A DNA stretch of 64,000 bases from Alloascoidea africana (Eukaryota > Ascomycota > Alloascoideomycetes > Alloascoideales > Alloascoideaceae). Shown here one piece after another: positions 11,961-23,316 of this stretch. Each line of letters opens with the position of its first letter. Position 1 is the stretch's first letter. The notes under the pieces are model-generated. The model ran no database searches. It had not been told where the DNA came from and saw nothing but the letters and a program-made list of their open reading frames with translations. The position numbers and the translations under genes are program-made. The DNA lies in NCBI GenBank assembly GCA_030581615.1, contig JAKTTT010000040.1, forward strand, positions 124,001 through 188,000, given 5' to 3'.

Positions 11961-12469
11961 TTATCGTCGGATCAAAATGTAAATGTTTTCTTGCTTGAGA
12001 TTTGACAGCTTTCTATATCCTCCTTCTAAGCACAGTAAGAGCCCACCAAATGAAACATAAACAGCACTAATTATCAATTGTAACCACCGTTAGGAAATTG
12101 CTAAATCAAAATCACATACTAGCCGCTGAAAACTTACACTTTGTCGCTTGAACCTTCTTCAAACTTGTAAACAGTGCCATACATGACATAGTCATACTCA
12201 TCGGCAAGCGATCGATCACCGGGCTTGGGAGGCCTCCAACCCCCAGTGTTTATGCCAGTACTCTCGCTTCCATCAAGTTGTAACGACTGTGTCAAGGCAA
12301 CAGTCAAGGACTCTCCAACAGAGACTGGGAACAGCTCTGTGTTAATGTCCAGCGTGAGATGGATGTCTGGCGAAGTGACCGAGTTTGCCGTTATTCTTGT
12401 CACCTTGTCATAGCGACCTGAATCGGCAGAGCCTATCTTGAAGATGTCGTCGAACAGACTTGTTGACAT
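11961..12469 (-). CDS. RPB8: RNA polymerases I, II and III subunit Rpb8 (ABC14.5)
   Basis: Exons 12469..12138 and 12066..11961 with a 71-nt intron (GTAAGT donor, CTAAC branch). The product is 145 residues, essentially the length of S. cerevisiae Rpb8 (146). Recognisable are the N-terminal SLFDDIFKI strand, the central [15 protein letters not shown] and, encoded only by the small second exon, [12 protein letters not shown] and a [11 protein letters not shown]-terminus. It is a shared OB-fold subunit of the three nuclear RNA polymerases. The gene converges on the chitin synthase gene with 146 bp between stop codons, and lies 84 bp downstream of ISC1 on the same strand. Confidence 0.97.
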
Positions 12470-12553
12470 GATTACAATGACAGTTGGGCACTATCGATCG
12501 ACCCTGGAGTTTTTTACAATGCTGCTATGCCTATGGAAACGCTTACCCGGCGC

Positions 12554-13891
12554 CTAGCTGTCCACGTGATCCAACGCGAGCTGGAGCTGCTGCTCGTATT
12601 CCGCCAGCGCGCGCCATTCGTGTCCGCCGAATATCCACCCGAACACAAAGTCCGTGTAGCCCGTTATCGCGATCCACACGGCAGAGCAGACCATCGCAAA
12701 CGTGCCCCACGGCCTGCCTGAGACGAATAGAGACCCGACCTGTATCGCGGTGACGGCCACTGCGGACAGGGAAGCGTGCCACACCCGAAACTTGCGCTGG
12801 GTTAGGCTCGTCTCTTTGTACTCTTCTATCACATCAAGGATATCTCGAAATAGGCGTCGCTCATCCTGCTTTGTAAATTCAATGGCATGTTTCTCTCTAG
12901 GGCTTTTCAGATATTGCTCGTCTACATCTGTCTCGTCACTATCTCCCACAACAGTAGTCGAGGAACCCTCAGAATTCAGCAGCGTCAACAAAGATGGTCT
13001 TACTGTTTCGCTTATATGAAAAGTGGCCTCTACGGCAAAGTGATCCGAGTAGCTTATATTCTTATTTTCAATCCTGTCGTAAAAGGATACTTGACAATCG
13101 ACCACCTTCGCCCGTTCTTGGTCGTAGAGTATGTAGTCAAGCCGTATTGCTTCCTCGGGTGTTCTCGTTTCACGGTAGGAGTTCAAGGGGCTATTTGCAG
13201 TGACACCAGCTTTTACTACCTGGTCTAAAGGGCTCAAGTTCGCGACTTCTATTCCGTTCTCATGGTCCTGGTATCTGCCATGCTTTTCCAGCCAAGCGTC
13301 TCGAAGAAAGCCTGTGTACTTTGTAAGCAAGATGTGCGATAGGCTCCCTGGGTAGCTGTTCAGATCGCCAACAAGCATTGTTATATGTCCTGCCTTTTGC
13401 ACCATCTTTGCCAGTTGAGCAATGTCCCATGCTTGGCAAGTCCGATGGCAGAGGTAGTTTGCATCGCCTGGCCCGTATGGAGCTACTGTATGGGCATTCA
13501 GAAGAGCTACTGTGATGCCTGGGGCCAGCCGAATAATAGAAACAGAGACAGCCTTCCCAGCGTACCAGTCACCTCTCCAAAGAGCGCTTGGGCGTCCATT
13601 TAACGGAAATGCGTGTAGGAAAACCGACTCTATGGGAAATCTAGACAGCACGGCAAGCCCTGGTCCTGCAACAATGCCCGATTGGAACCTCTTTTGGAAA
13701 GGGAAGACATGTTTGGTCAACTTGTTCATATACTCCCAATCGCTCTCTACCCATACTTCCTGGAGCGCAATTATGTCATATTTGTCTGAATCTTCGAGGA
13801 GTTTTGCAGCTATAGCATGGAGTCGATACTCGCGGTGACTGGCTACGTACTTCATCCCCCATGCATTGAAGGAGAGAACTCGGAGCTTCAT
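12554..13891 (-). CDS. ISC1: Inositol phosphosphingolipid phospholipase C (neutral sphingomyelinase type)
   Basis: Intronless, 445 residues. It belongs to the Mg-dependent endonuclease/exonuclease/phosphatase fold. LRVLSFNAWGMKY opens the fold, LQEVW carries the metal-binding Glu, GDLNSYPGS the Asp-Asn pair, and YSDHFAVEA the catalytic Asp-His near residue 285. Two hydrophobic segments near 375-425 (one read as AVAVTAIQVGSLFVSG, a second FAMVCSAVWIAITGYTDFVFGW) match the C-terminal membrane pair of yeast Isc1, which hydrolyses inositol phosphosphingolipids to ceramide at ER and mitochondria. An in-frame TTG precedes the ATG; the ATG three codons later is used. Confidence 0.9.
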   Translation of the reverse strand: MKLRVLSFNAWGMKYVASHREYRLHAIAAKLLEDSDKYDIIALQEVWVESDWEYMNKLTKHVFPFQKRFQSGIVAGPGLAVLSRFPIESVFLHAFPLNGRPSALWRGDWYAGKAVSVSIIRLAPGITVALLNAHTVAPYGPGDANYLCHRTCQAWDIAQLAKMVQKAGHITMLVGDLNSYPGSLSHILLTKYTGFLRDAWLEKHGRYQDHENGIEVANLSPLDQVVKAGVTANSPLNSYRETRTPEEAIRLDYILYDQERAKVVDCQVSFYDRIENKNISYSDHFAVEATFHISETVRPSLLTLLNSEGSSTTVVGDSDETDVDEQYLKSPREKHAIEFTKQDERRLFRDILDVIEEYKETSLTQRKFRVWHASLSAVAVTAIQVGSLFVSGRPWGTFAMVCSAVWIAITGYTDFVFGWIFGGHEWRALAEYEQQLQLALDHVDS

Positions 13892-15761
13892 TGTATACAA
13901 GCGACTCGGGCTATTGAAATACCGTTAACGAAAGTAACAATCAGAGCTAAAGTCCAAGTCGGTGAGAGCTTGTTCTGGGGCTAACAGGGCATATAGGGGG
14001 CAAGCACTGTGGACACTGAGGAACAATTCGGTCTAGCTATTAACGTTGTTGGAGGGAGTATCGGAGAATGACCCCCCAAACAAAACAAAAAAGATGTTCT
14101 TCCAGGCCCACGAAGCAGATCCTCAGAGAGCACCAACGACAACTTGCAAACTCATGAAGATTACCAGCTTGGTACTAACAAAAGAGTCTATATAAAAGGA
14201 CTGAGGCTCCTGTTGTTGAATAACTCAAATAGTTTAATAGTACAACTTTGGACAGTATGAAGAGCTGTCAACTTTTGGATGTGCATACAAAAAAAGGAAC
14301 AATTGGGATCTCCTTCTCGAATAATATGCCCTTTATTTTGCCCAAAATAAAGGCGAAAACCACGCGATTGAAAGAAATCCACAGATCGATTCGATTCTAA
14401 AAGAAAAGCCTTCTTGAGAATCTGCCCACTTGTGGTACGTTTTTATTTTGAAAAACACCGGGATTGATTATAATAGGCTCTTTCTTGTCCCTTAACACCC
14501 CCTAGAAAATGGCCTGGTAAACCCTCTCAGGGAGTCGGAAACTCGAATTGTGGGTGTTCCAATATTTTGGCCTCGAGGTTTTTCATCCAAAACCTGTAAA
14601 CCACAAGCAGATACGAATGGCCAGATTCGTGAGGTAAAAATCGACTGGGAGTCGAGTGTTTCAGGCGCAGAAGCAGGAAATGAACCGTGAAAGAACAAGG
14701 TCAAAAGCCCATCATTTTTCTAAATCGCAAGCACATGAAAGAGCACCTTGAAATTTTATGTGACGTGGAACTGAGCTCAGATCGATTTATGACCGATCTC
14801 ATGATCCAGCAAATTTCAAGGTCATTTCCCTTGGTTAGGGCTGGTCCGAGTTGTCATCATCACCTTTCTGTTTGATTGCGTTAAGTCCTGGCTAGTCCAC
14901 ATTTCCCGATAAGACGGCTATATCAACATTGTCAACTTGTATCGCCTTGTTTTGTTCTGAAGTTTGCTATTTGGGCTTACGGTTATCGAACAGGAAAGAG
15001 GGCAGAATAATAGATGCAGCGGTATATTCGTAGCCGAGCACTATGGCATCTACACGATCTGAGCCGGTGATAAGCTTTAAAGACGTTGATGTGCTAACTT
15101 TTTGCTTGGCTTTTGTTGTTCATTGATCGCAGGCCATATGGGCTGAATATTCACACCATCTTCTAGAAATAATTCGGGTCTGATGCAGCTGCCCCAAGCA
15201 GGAAAAGTGATGGAAATAATATGAGTTTCAAGAGCTAAAGAATTCTAGAAAGCTGGGCATCCGACTGCTAGATAGGGCTTTCCCGCTGTCGCTGCCCGCT
15301 GTGCCGCCTTCGCCTACATCACGATCATGACATGCTGAAATGGTCTTGTGAATTCCGATAGCCAACCCCATCCTTCTATCTCGCACAAGCATCCCCATGG
15401 TGGCTTTCGAGTAATTCTTCTGCCCGTGGAAAAATCTGAAGCCACAAAGGTTTTAGGCTGGTATTTTTTAATGACTGAGCAAGTTTTCCAACTGCAAGGA
15501 GATGGATCCTTGAGAGATGGTATTGAATTGAAGTGAAATAAGAGTCAATACCGAATACTATGGAAATGGAATCATGCCATTCATCACCATACACTTTTGT
15601 TATTATCATTCAGATACGATACACCACCCGTTGGTTTTACAAGTGGCGAAGAAATTTCGCAAGCCTGAATATTTATAAACATGTCTACACAGCGACTTCA
15701 CTTTCTTTTTTTCTTTTGCCCGCTCTCTTTGCTGCTTTTTACTTTTTGATAGACTTTGAAA
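13892..15761. other. Long gene-free interval before the Zn2Cys6 regulator
   Basis: Almost 1.9 kb contains the ISC1 promoter and, at the right end, the promoter of the zinc-cluster gene. A strong palindrome lies at 14330..14353 (listed separately). Open frames here are under 95 codons and unrecognisable. Confidence 0.5.
14330..14353. repeat. Perfect 11-bp inverted repeat
   Basis: The arms CCTTTATTTTG (14330..14340) and CAAAATAAAGG (14343..14353) are exact reverse complements separated by 2 nt. It could be a dimeric regulator site or a hairpin. No oligo-T run or adjacent gene end marks it as a terminator. Confidence 0.8.
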
Positions 15762-18008
15762 ATGACATCCTTAATGCAGCTTCCTCCTCGTCAGAACCGA
15801 TCCCCAGTTCCTATTGCACCCACAACGCAAATGCATAGGTCATCGCCATCGCCCTCTCATTTTCAGGAATCAGAATCCAAGTCGATTGGAACCTCTCAGC
15901 CGCCAAGTCCTATTACTAGAAAATATAAGACAATAAAATCTTGTACGTTCTGCCGCCAACTGAAAATTAAGTGCGACTCTTTAGCCATGTTTCCAAACCC
16001 TTGCTCAAATTGCACAAAGAAAAACAGAAAATGTGAAATCAACCCTTCATTTCGACCTGTCCCGACAACCTCTTATAACTCGGACCAGCTGGCGAAATCT
16101 CCAGCAGCCAAGCTAAAGGCAAGTCAGTTGGAAGAACTGAGAAATGAAATCGATGAGTTGAAAGGAAATGTCAAGCATTTGTTAGATACAGAATCTCTAC
16201 TGGCTAAAGAAGATGTGGCAAGAAGACTATCTGCGGTATTCCCATCTCCTGCTCAGTCAAGAAAAGCTTCCATGGATGAGAAACGTCCTGCTCTAAATGC
16301 CCCTCAGAAGGGCGATGCGGTATATATTCTGGATGACATTTCGCTTTCCATGGAAACTGGAGCATCTCTTGTAAGCACATTTTATAATGAGTATTCAGGT
16401 TTTCTGCCAGTAAGGATAAAAGATGAACCTTTACAAATTTTCCGCAAATCAAGACTTTTGTTCTGGTCAATGTGTGCAGTGTCATGTTTATCAGGAGGAG
16501 CGGCGTTTAGTTCTCTACGCAAACAAATTTCTTCTAGTATCACCTCTCTGGTTACAGCCTGTCTTTTGAACACCTCAAAAGTGCCAATGTATGATATATA
16601 TGCTTTGCTGATACTCTCGGTTTGGCCATTAGAAAATTTGAACAACGAAAAATCATACAGGTTTGTAACTTTGGCAAAAACCCTGGCCTATCAACTTGGC
16701 TTAAACAGAGGTGAGAATTACAGCAATGGAACAACGAGAGAAAATAGTCCACAGGCTGAAGAGCTTTGGAATGCAATATTTTTCGTTGACCAGTTATGGT
16801 GCGCTTCTCTCGGCTATTCAACTGCGCTGCAAACAGATTTCGTCATAGAGCACTTTACCAGCCGTGATGCTTCAAACCGCTCTTCCCTCTCAAAGAAATG
16901 GATAAATCTAATGAAATTGGCACAATTCCAATCCAAGTTAGTACAGGCAGTTGCTACATCTACAAAAACTGTGACAGGACTGATTAAAACCGAGGATAGA
17001 GTTTGCCAACTGATGAGTTTCAACTCTCAACTATCTACTCTGCTATCTGAAGACGATCTTGAGGAAAACAGCGTTTCGATCATATACCATTACTGCAGAC
17101 TGATACTGTGTTCTTATGGACTTCTGATAGATGTGAAGTACGACGATCAACTTTTCTTTGTCCAGCTTGCTTTCAAATCCTGTGTTCAACTTATCAATGC
17201 TTGCCAAGATACCAAGTTCAGTGTCGAACTTAACAAGTCACCCATTTTTATTCGAAATGCAATCTCGTATGCTGCTCTTTTACTGTTCAAGTTACATCTT
17301 TCGTCTCTGCTACCTTTCAGTTGTGTGTCTGCAGCCCAAAACTCGCTAAAGCAAGTCTACAAATTGCTGTCTTCAATGTTACAAACGTCAGTACCAGCAA
17401 ATGATATCAAAAGAACTGTATATATGTTAGAAATGCTGGATGAAACGCTGACTACATATCCCGAGGGAGTTGTTGGAGAGAGGGTCCTGAACCATGTTGG
17501 AAACAGACTTTCATCGTCTTTAATGTATGAGCTTATATTGTGTCTTCAAAAAGCAAAGGGAAAGCATGGCGACCACGTTGCCAACAAGTATACCAATATT
17601 AAAGAGCTTGAAGCAGATATCACGCTCACTGAGGAAGAGAAAACTCATGTGTTTTTGAAGAGGCCATATTCTCTATGTTTTCGGCAAGCCCAACCTTCCA
17701 AACTCTCACAAGACGGCGCCAGATGGAAACGACGAAGGCTATCGTCTTCCTCTCAAAATAAATACCCACAAGACTCGCATTCGGCCCCCCTTCAACATGA
17801 TCTCAATTGTCACCCCAATCATAATAGTACCAGTTCAATAACGGATTTGAATAGGTATAGTCTGAAAGCATCTTCAGGGTATCCATCGCCACCAGAGACC
17901 ACCAAAACTTTGTGTTTACGAAAAAATGAGCAACTAAATAATGGGTCAAAAGAGCCCTTTAGTGCTTTGCTCCAGGGGATAAATTGGATTGAAAAAAATT
18001 CTGTTTGA
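15762..18008 (+). CDS. Zn(II)2Cys6 transcription factor, Leu3-like DNA-binding region
   Basis: Intronless, 748 residues. A binuclear zinc cluster lies at about residues 63-92: SCTFCRQLKIKCD, then FPNPCSNCTKKNRKC, followed by a basic stretch and a heptad-like ASQLEELRNEIDELKG segment (about 125-140) that would mediate dimerisation. The spacing with NPC-x2-C and the later FYNEYSGFLPV motif resembles the Leu3 subgroup of fungal regulators. Overall similarity cannot be judged by eye, so no gene name is given. The middle is the usual fungal transcription-factor homology region. The C-terminus is Ser/Asn-rich and could be an activation domain. The ATG at 15762 is preferred over a TTG two codons earlier. 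Its isolation between 1.9- and 1.5-kb gene-free stretches is typical of regulators with large promoters. Confidence 0.85.
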   Translation: MTSLMQLPPRQNRSPVPIAPTTQMHRSSPSPSHFQESESKSIGTSQPPSPITRKYKTIKSCTFCRQLKIKCDSLAMFPNPCSNCTKKNRKCEINPSFRPVPTTSYNSDQLAKSPAAKLKASQLEELRNEIDELKGNVKHLLDTESLLAKEDVARRLSAVFPSPAQSRKASMDEKRPALNAPQKGDAVYILDDISLSMETGASLVSTFYNEYSGFLPVRIKDEPLQIFRKSRLLFWSMCAVSCLSGGAAFSSLRKQISSSITSLVTACLLNTSKVPMYDIYALLILSVWPLENLNNEKSYRFVTLAKTLAYQLGLNRGENYSNGTTRENSPQAEELWNAIFFVDQLWCASLGYSTALQTDFVIEHFTSRDASNRSSLSKKWINLMKLAQFQSKLVQAVATSTKTVTGLIKTEDRVCQLMSFNSQLSTLLSEDDLEENSVSIIYHYCRLILCSYGLLIDVKYDDQLFFVQLAFKSCVQLINACQDTKFSVELNKSPIFIRNAISYAALLLFKLHLSSLLPFSCVSAAQNSLKQVYKLLSSMLQTSVPANDIKRTVYMLEMLDETLTTYPEGVVGERVLNHVGNRLSSSLMYELILCLQKAKGKHGDHVANKYTNIKELEADITLTEEEKTHVFLKRPYSLCFRQAQPSKLSQDGARWKRRRLSSSSQNKYPQDSHSAPLQHDLNCHPNHNSTSSITDLNRYSLKASSGYPSPPETTKTLCLRKNEQLNNGSKEPFSALLQGINWIEKNSV

Positions 18009-19543
18009 TTGGTTTTAATTTTTTTTATGTTTAAATTATTGATTCGGTGTATATCATCATAGTGGCTTCAAGGACAAATAGGTATTGCTTTAATTTTTGT
18101 AAGTGGGTACTTATAGACAGACTTCAGAGTCAATTAATCAATTGTGTCGGGTTTTCAGTTGGAAAGTATATTGATAACAAAACAGCGGGCTTGTAAAACC
18201 TCCAAAAATATACCTGTCATTATCAATAAGGTTCCTGAGGTGCCGGTTCCGTATTTTCTGTAACTCCAGATGCCAAATTAGACTGTCCTTAAAACTGTCG
18301 TCATAAGAATTGATGATCAGTACGCTTTTCATCGTTAAGACAAGAGGTACTTCCTTTCTATTTGTGTGATAAATGTGGTTTTATTCTCTGGACGAGCGAT
18401 TTTTTAGGGTTATGCGACCCTAGGTGTCTCGTAGATCCATGCTACCAAATAAGGAATTCGCTACTGCCTTTCTGGGTTTTTAACCACTCACTTTTGCAAA
18501 AAAATAGTGGCTGTCATTGCAAACGTTGAACTAACTGTAGGGCATTTGTTGGGCCGGAACCAGGTTCCATCGTTTCTGCATATTCTTTTTTAAGTCAGAA
18601 AATTTTCAATTAACACAGTCCAGTTTGTATACAATGTCAGTTTCAGCCAACAGAGTTTTCTTGTTTCGAGGAGGACCATTTGAAACAAATCCAATAAGTG
18701 TTTTGTTTAATGTCATCCAAATGTCTAAGTACGTTCTGGAAAACAAAAAGGCTATGCCCATATGTCCGTGTCTTCGTTTCCTTGTCTCCGGTTATGCCTT
18801 GCAAAAATATGTACTGTGCGGCATGTGGGACTTCTAAGCCAGTATCTGTACAATCAGATATGCTCTCCCCTCTCTGATCTGTTGATTTCCACCAAAAAAG
18901 ACAAGTCAAATTGAACTGCTTAAAGACTGGATTGTTAAGCCGCTTATTCGAACTTCGGATAATCGGATTGATTGAGTAGGGAGGTCACCCTTTTCTCAAA
19001 TTCCGATATCGGCAGCTTCTTACAAATTAATAATTACCAAGAGAGCTCCGAGGTCTCAGACGACCATCATTAGCAGGATTACAATAAACATACTTTCAGG
19101 TTGTTTTGGTTACATCATGACAGCGAACAGTAAGGGCAGAGAAGTCTGAGACTAAAAGCCCAGCATACTAAAGTTTGGCTAGAGTTGAGCCCAACATAAC
19201 TTCCAGCAATTAGGCAGGGAGACAATTTTCAACCATAATGGGGAAAAGGCACAAGACAGATGACCCTGGCCGACATCGTGGAAATTATTAAATTGACAGT
19301 TCGCGTATAAACCTTGCAGAAAATGGCCATTAAGAGAGTTTTTGCACCTTTATATAAACCGTAAGTAAGATGGAGAACAGACGATAAAGACTGACGGCGT
19401 TGGAGATATAAAGTTTTTACATGCGGCCACCCTAAGAAAGCCATCAGTTGTTTCTCACTTTCTCTCGATCCCATAAAACTCTCCCTCCACCCTTGGCGGT
19501 TCGCATCATCAGCCTTTTCTTCTTTAGCCCACAAACGTCTGTC
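18009..19543. other. gene-free interval
   Basis: 3' flank of the zinc-cluster gene and promoter of the YHM2 carrier. Short open frames only (70-100 codons, on both strands) with no family signature. No repeats stand out. Confidence 0.5.
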
Positions 19544-20596
19544 ATGGCCTCGCCAGCAACATCAGAAAATGCAAAACCGCAGAAAAAGCCGGTCAATTTC
19601 TCAAACATCTTGTTGGGTGCCGGACTCAACATGTTTGAGGTGACGACTCTTGGACAGCCCCTGGAGGTCACAAAGGTAAGGATGGCAATTGTCTTTATGT
19701 GCGGAAGATGGGGCAAGCGATTGCGCTCTACACGAAAGCAGAAACACAAATAAACTAACCAATTAATTGGAAATTGGAAGACTACAATGGCTGCAAACCG
19801 CTCCTTTACCTTTCTCCAATCAATCAAGACTATCTGGTCCAGAGGAGGGCCACTAGGTTTCTACCAAGGTTTGATCCCATGGGCGTGGATTGAGGCCTCG
19901 ACAAAAGGAGCCGTTCTGCTCTTTGTGAGTAGCGAGGCTGAATACCAAGCCCGTGCTTTAGGGGCTGGGTCCTTTGTCGCTGGCATCACCGGCGGTGTAA
20001 CTGGTGGCCTTGCCCAGGCCTATCTCACAATGGGCTTCTGCACATGCATGAAAACGGTAGAGATAACAAGGAGGAAAGCTGTTGGTGCAGAGGCTCAAAA
20101 GTCTACATTCCGAGTTTTTCTTGATATATTTAACAAGGAAGGTATCAGAGGCATCAATAAGGGTGTCAACGCGGTTGCAATTAGACAGATGACAAATTGG
20201 GGATCCAGATTTGGATTGTCCAGATTGGCAGAGCAAGGAATTAGAAATGTCACGGGGAAAACGAAAAAGGAAGATAAGCTGAACATTATGGAAAAGATTT
20301 TGGCATCTGTTATTGGTGGAGGTCTAAGCGCTTGGAATCAACCCATTGAGGTCATCCGTGTAGAAATGCAATCGAAGACAGATGATCCCAATAGGCCTAA
20401 GAATCTAACTGTCGGCAAGACACTGAAGTATATATACTCCAAAAATGGACTTAAGGGGTTATATAGAGGAGTTGTCCCGAGAATTGGTCTTGGTGTATGG
20501 CAGACGGTCTGTATGGTTGGGATGGGAGATGTTGCAAAGCAGTGGGTAGCTTCCATTACTGGCGACGAAAAGATCCTTTCTGCTGGAGGGCATTAA
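19544..20596 (+). CDS. YHM2: Mitochondrial citrate/2-oxoglutarate carrier
   Basis: Exons 19544..19675 and 19781..20596, intron 105 nt with an ACTAAC branch. The 315-residue product matches S. cerevisiae Yhm2 (314) along its length. Signature stretches include [85 protein letters not shown] and [16 protein letters not shown]. It is a six-helix mitochondrial carrier that exchanges citrate for oxoglutarate and was first noted as a mtDNA-associated protein. The first exon ends right after the first carrier motif. The CTG codon in AVLLFV falls at a conserved Leu, which argues for the standard genetic code. Confidence 0.97.
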
Positions 20597-21351
20597 AAGA
20601 TTTATTTATAGAAGAATTGAAAAGTTTAAGGAATATAGAATCATATAAACTGATGTGTTTTTTCCTTTTGGTGCTCAATTTTGTAAACTAAAACGTGTGG
20701 GTTTGCTTTGTTGGAAATCAAGAACTCATTGATTTATCAATATAGCAGCTGGATAAACTCAGAACGAGAGCCATGCCGATTGTCTGTGGAGGTAAAATCA
20801 GCTTCCTGAACTTGGCCCGACCCGAAAACGGTCGGAGATTTCTTTCTACGAGAGCTCGGGCCCTGATGTGGAACCGCCACTAGTTTGACCAAGGACTACA
20901 ACCAATACTCTCTTTTGTCTTTGTACACAATCTACAAGCATGCATCTATGGAACAATTCTCGTAAAAGACGTTTCAAAAGTAAGAGTAAATTGTTTCAAC
21001 ATCTACCACGATTAGCTTCTTTTAAACATGTATCTGCCTGGCTAACTCAAGTCCTACTATGATTCAGCCGTCTTCTAGATGTTATAGATAGCCAAGCATC
21101 AAACACAACCTGGTTTTTATTTAGCTTCTTTGTCCCCAGGTTCATCATTTGGGATTTGATCTAAACATCTTCACAGCTCCACTGGTAAGAGAAGAACGGC
21201 CTCAAAATAAACAAAAATTAAAATTAGACAAGTTTTACCAGGGAAGGCAAAGAGAGTCAGTTGAGTAAAGATGTGTCGATTTTTTTTTTTGTAAATATAA
21301 ATATAAAGAGCTTCCTTGGAAAGTCATCAATTCATTTGTATCATCTCAAGA
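20597..21351. other. gene-free interval
   Basis: YHM2 3' flank and TM9SF promoter. A T10 tract precedes the TATA-like element at 21296..21303. Nothing else is recognised. Confidence 0.5.
21296..21303 (+). promoter_or_regulatory. TATA-like element of the TM9SF gene
   Basis: TATAAATA lies 49 bp before the start codon, directly after a T10 tract. The position is close for a TATA box, so the transcript leader would be short. Confidence 0.3.
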
Positions 21352-23316
21352 ATGTATTCTACCTTTTGGATATGTCTTGCTGTTTTCATTTCACAGGCAG
21401 TTGGCACGGGAATTTCCTGGTTTCTCCCAGAAGAATTTAAAAAAGGAGAAAAGGTTCCAGTACAGTTGAATGCTCTTCGTTCCCCCTACAGTATTCCCTA
21501 TGAGAACTTTTTCAAAAAATTCAACACATGCCCTCCCAAATCTGGATGGACACAACAGCATGATTCCTTTGGGGCCATTCTCTTTGGTGATCGAATATAC
21601 AACTCTAACTTTGAAATAAAGATGCTTGAATCCGAACCTTGTAAGATTCTCTGCAAAACAAAGCATTCAAGAAAGGAATTGCGTTTTATAGAAAAATTAC
21701 TTGAACGTGACTATGCTCATAACTGGCTGATTGGAGGATTGCCCAGTTACTCCGAAAGTCACATATTTGGCTGGAGAAGAATGGGCTGGAGAGGAATGGG
21801 CTTGTCGTCTGAAGAAGATGAACAAGATGAACTGGTTATGTCGCTTTGGTTCGATGAAGAAAGTTCTGAAGACTTTCTAAGACTTGACGAAGGAGTCAAA
21901 GTGGGTCGTTATTTTACCTCGCTTACAGCTCAAGGACATCACAGTCAAACCTATTCTATTTACAACCATTTTGACTTTATGATTGAGTATAATGGTAAAA
22001 ATGACAAATACAGAATTGTTAGAACAGTAGTCAGGCCAAAATCAATCGATCAATCCACAGGGGACCCCACTTGCCAAAGAAAAGAAAACTCCACAAAGGT
22101 TCTTACTAATGACCTTGACAGTTTAGAGGTCGTTTACACTTATAGCGTCCAATTTATCGAGTCTAAAATCCCTTGGTCAATGAGGGTTGACCCTAAGATT
22201 GCCAATCCCTCCGGCGATTATGTGAAGGTTGCAGGAATAGTCATTGTGTCCGTCGTCGTTCTTGTTCTTGTGGTTGTGATTAGTGGCATTTTAATCTTTG
22301 TGCTGAGGCGAGACTTTATCAAGTTTGGAAAGTATAGTCTTGACGAAGTTGACTTTCAGATTGAGTGTGACTGGAGACTCCTCCATGGTGATGTCTTCAG
22401 GGGGCCTAGCTATAAGCTATTGCTCTCCGTATTTCTAGGCTCTGGTGCCCAACTTATTGCAATGACAGGGGTAACATTGATCCTTACCGTCATTGGTCTG
22501 GTAGTGCCTGCACGGCGGGGCTCTGTTGCTATGTGTATGATTGCCCTATACGTTTTCTTCAGTATCCTCAATGGCTTTGTTTCCGCCTTTAGCTACAAAA
22601 CCTTTGGGGGAGAAAAATGGAGAGCAAATGTGGTTTTAACTCCAACATTAGTTCCTGGTATTATCATGACGGTCTTCATACTGTTGAACTTTTTTTTGAT
22701 TGTAGTCGGTTCCTCTGGCGCTACTCCGTTTAAAGCTATGTTTATACTCTTTGCCCTCTGGTTTGGCATATCTATACCCCTATCTCTATTTGGCAGCATA
22801 ATAGGTAAGAGATTGACTGTTTATGAGAACCCTATGAAAACAAACCAAATCCAGCGGCAAATTCCTCCTCAACCTTTTCATCTGAAGCCTGTTATCACAT
22901 CGCTCTTAGTCGGATTCTTATCCTTCGTGACAATCGGCCTCGAGCTCTTTTTTGTCTTCAGGTCAGTCTGGCTCCACCAAGCTTTTGTGCTCATCTCCCT
23001 ACTGGACTTATCCTTTTTGCTTCTCATATTTGTGTGCGCCCTCGGCACCGTTGTATCTGTGTATCTAATGCTGCATTCTGAAAATCACAAATGGCAATGG
23101 CACAGTTTTGTGACAGGAGGAGGAATCTCCTTTTATGTATTTTTGGTTGGATTCCCTGCATCTGGGTTTACTTTCAGTGGGTTTGTGCCTGTCGTAGTCT
23201 TTCTGGGGTACTCGACTCTTATTAGTTTTCTAGTGTTTCTCGCATGTGGCACAATCGGCTATTTTGCTAGCCTTTTCTTTGTAAGAAAAATATACTCTAA
23301 ACTTAGGATTGATTAG
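21352..23316 (+). CDS. EMP70/TM9SF family nonaspanin
   Basis: Intronless, 654 residues. A signal peptide (YSTFWICLAVFISQAVGTG) leads into the luminal domain with the family start FLPEEFKKGEKVPVQLNAL and the conserved NWLIGGLPSYS loop. Nine membrane segments fill the C-terminal half, beginning with VKVAGIVIVSVVVLVLVVVISGI, and SGATPFKAMFILFALWFGISIPLSLFGSIIG is characteristic. The tail KIYSKLRID fits the COPI/ARF-binding KxD signal of these Golgi/endosome proteins. They act in endomembrane sorting, copper homeostasis and adhesion in S. cerevisiae (Emp70, Tmn2, Tmn3). Which paralogue this is cannot be told by eye. An upstream TTG in frame is ignored; the ATG begins the signal peptide. Confidence 0.93.
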   Translation: MYSTFWICLAVFISQAVGTGISWFLPEEFKKGEKVPVQLNALRSPYSIPYENFFKKFNTCPPKSGWTQQHDSFGAILFGDRIYNSNFEIKMLESEPCKILCKTKHSRKELRFIEKLLERDYAHNWLIGGLPSYSESHIFGWRRMGWRGMGLSSEEDEQDELVMSLWFDEESSEDFLRLDEGVKVGRYFTSLTAQGHHSQTYSIYNHFDFMIEYNGKNDKYRIVRTVVRPKSIDQSTGDPTCQRKENSTKVLTNDLDSLEVVYTYSVQFIESKIPWSMRVDPKIANPSGDYVKVAGIVIVSVVVLVLVVVISGILIFVLRRDFIKFGKYSLDEVDFQIECDWRLLHGDVFRGPSYKLLLSVFLGSGAQLIAMTGVTLILTVIGLVVPARRGSVAMCMIALYVFFSILNGFVSAFSYKTFGGEKWRANVVLTPTLVPGIIMTVFILLNFFLIVVGSSGATPFKAMFILFALWFGISIPLSLFGSIIGKRLTVYENPMKTNQIQRQIPPQPFHLKPVITSLLVGFLSFVTIGLELFFVFRSVWLHQAFVLISLLDLSFLLLIFVCALGTVVSVYLMLHSENHKWQWHSFVTGGGISFYVFLVGFPASGFTFSGFVPVVVFLGYSTLISFLVFLACGTIGYFASLFFVRKIYSKLRID

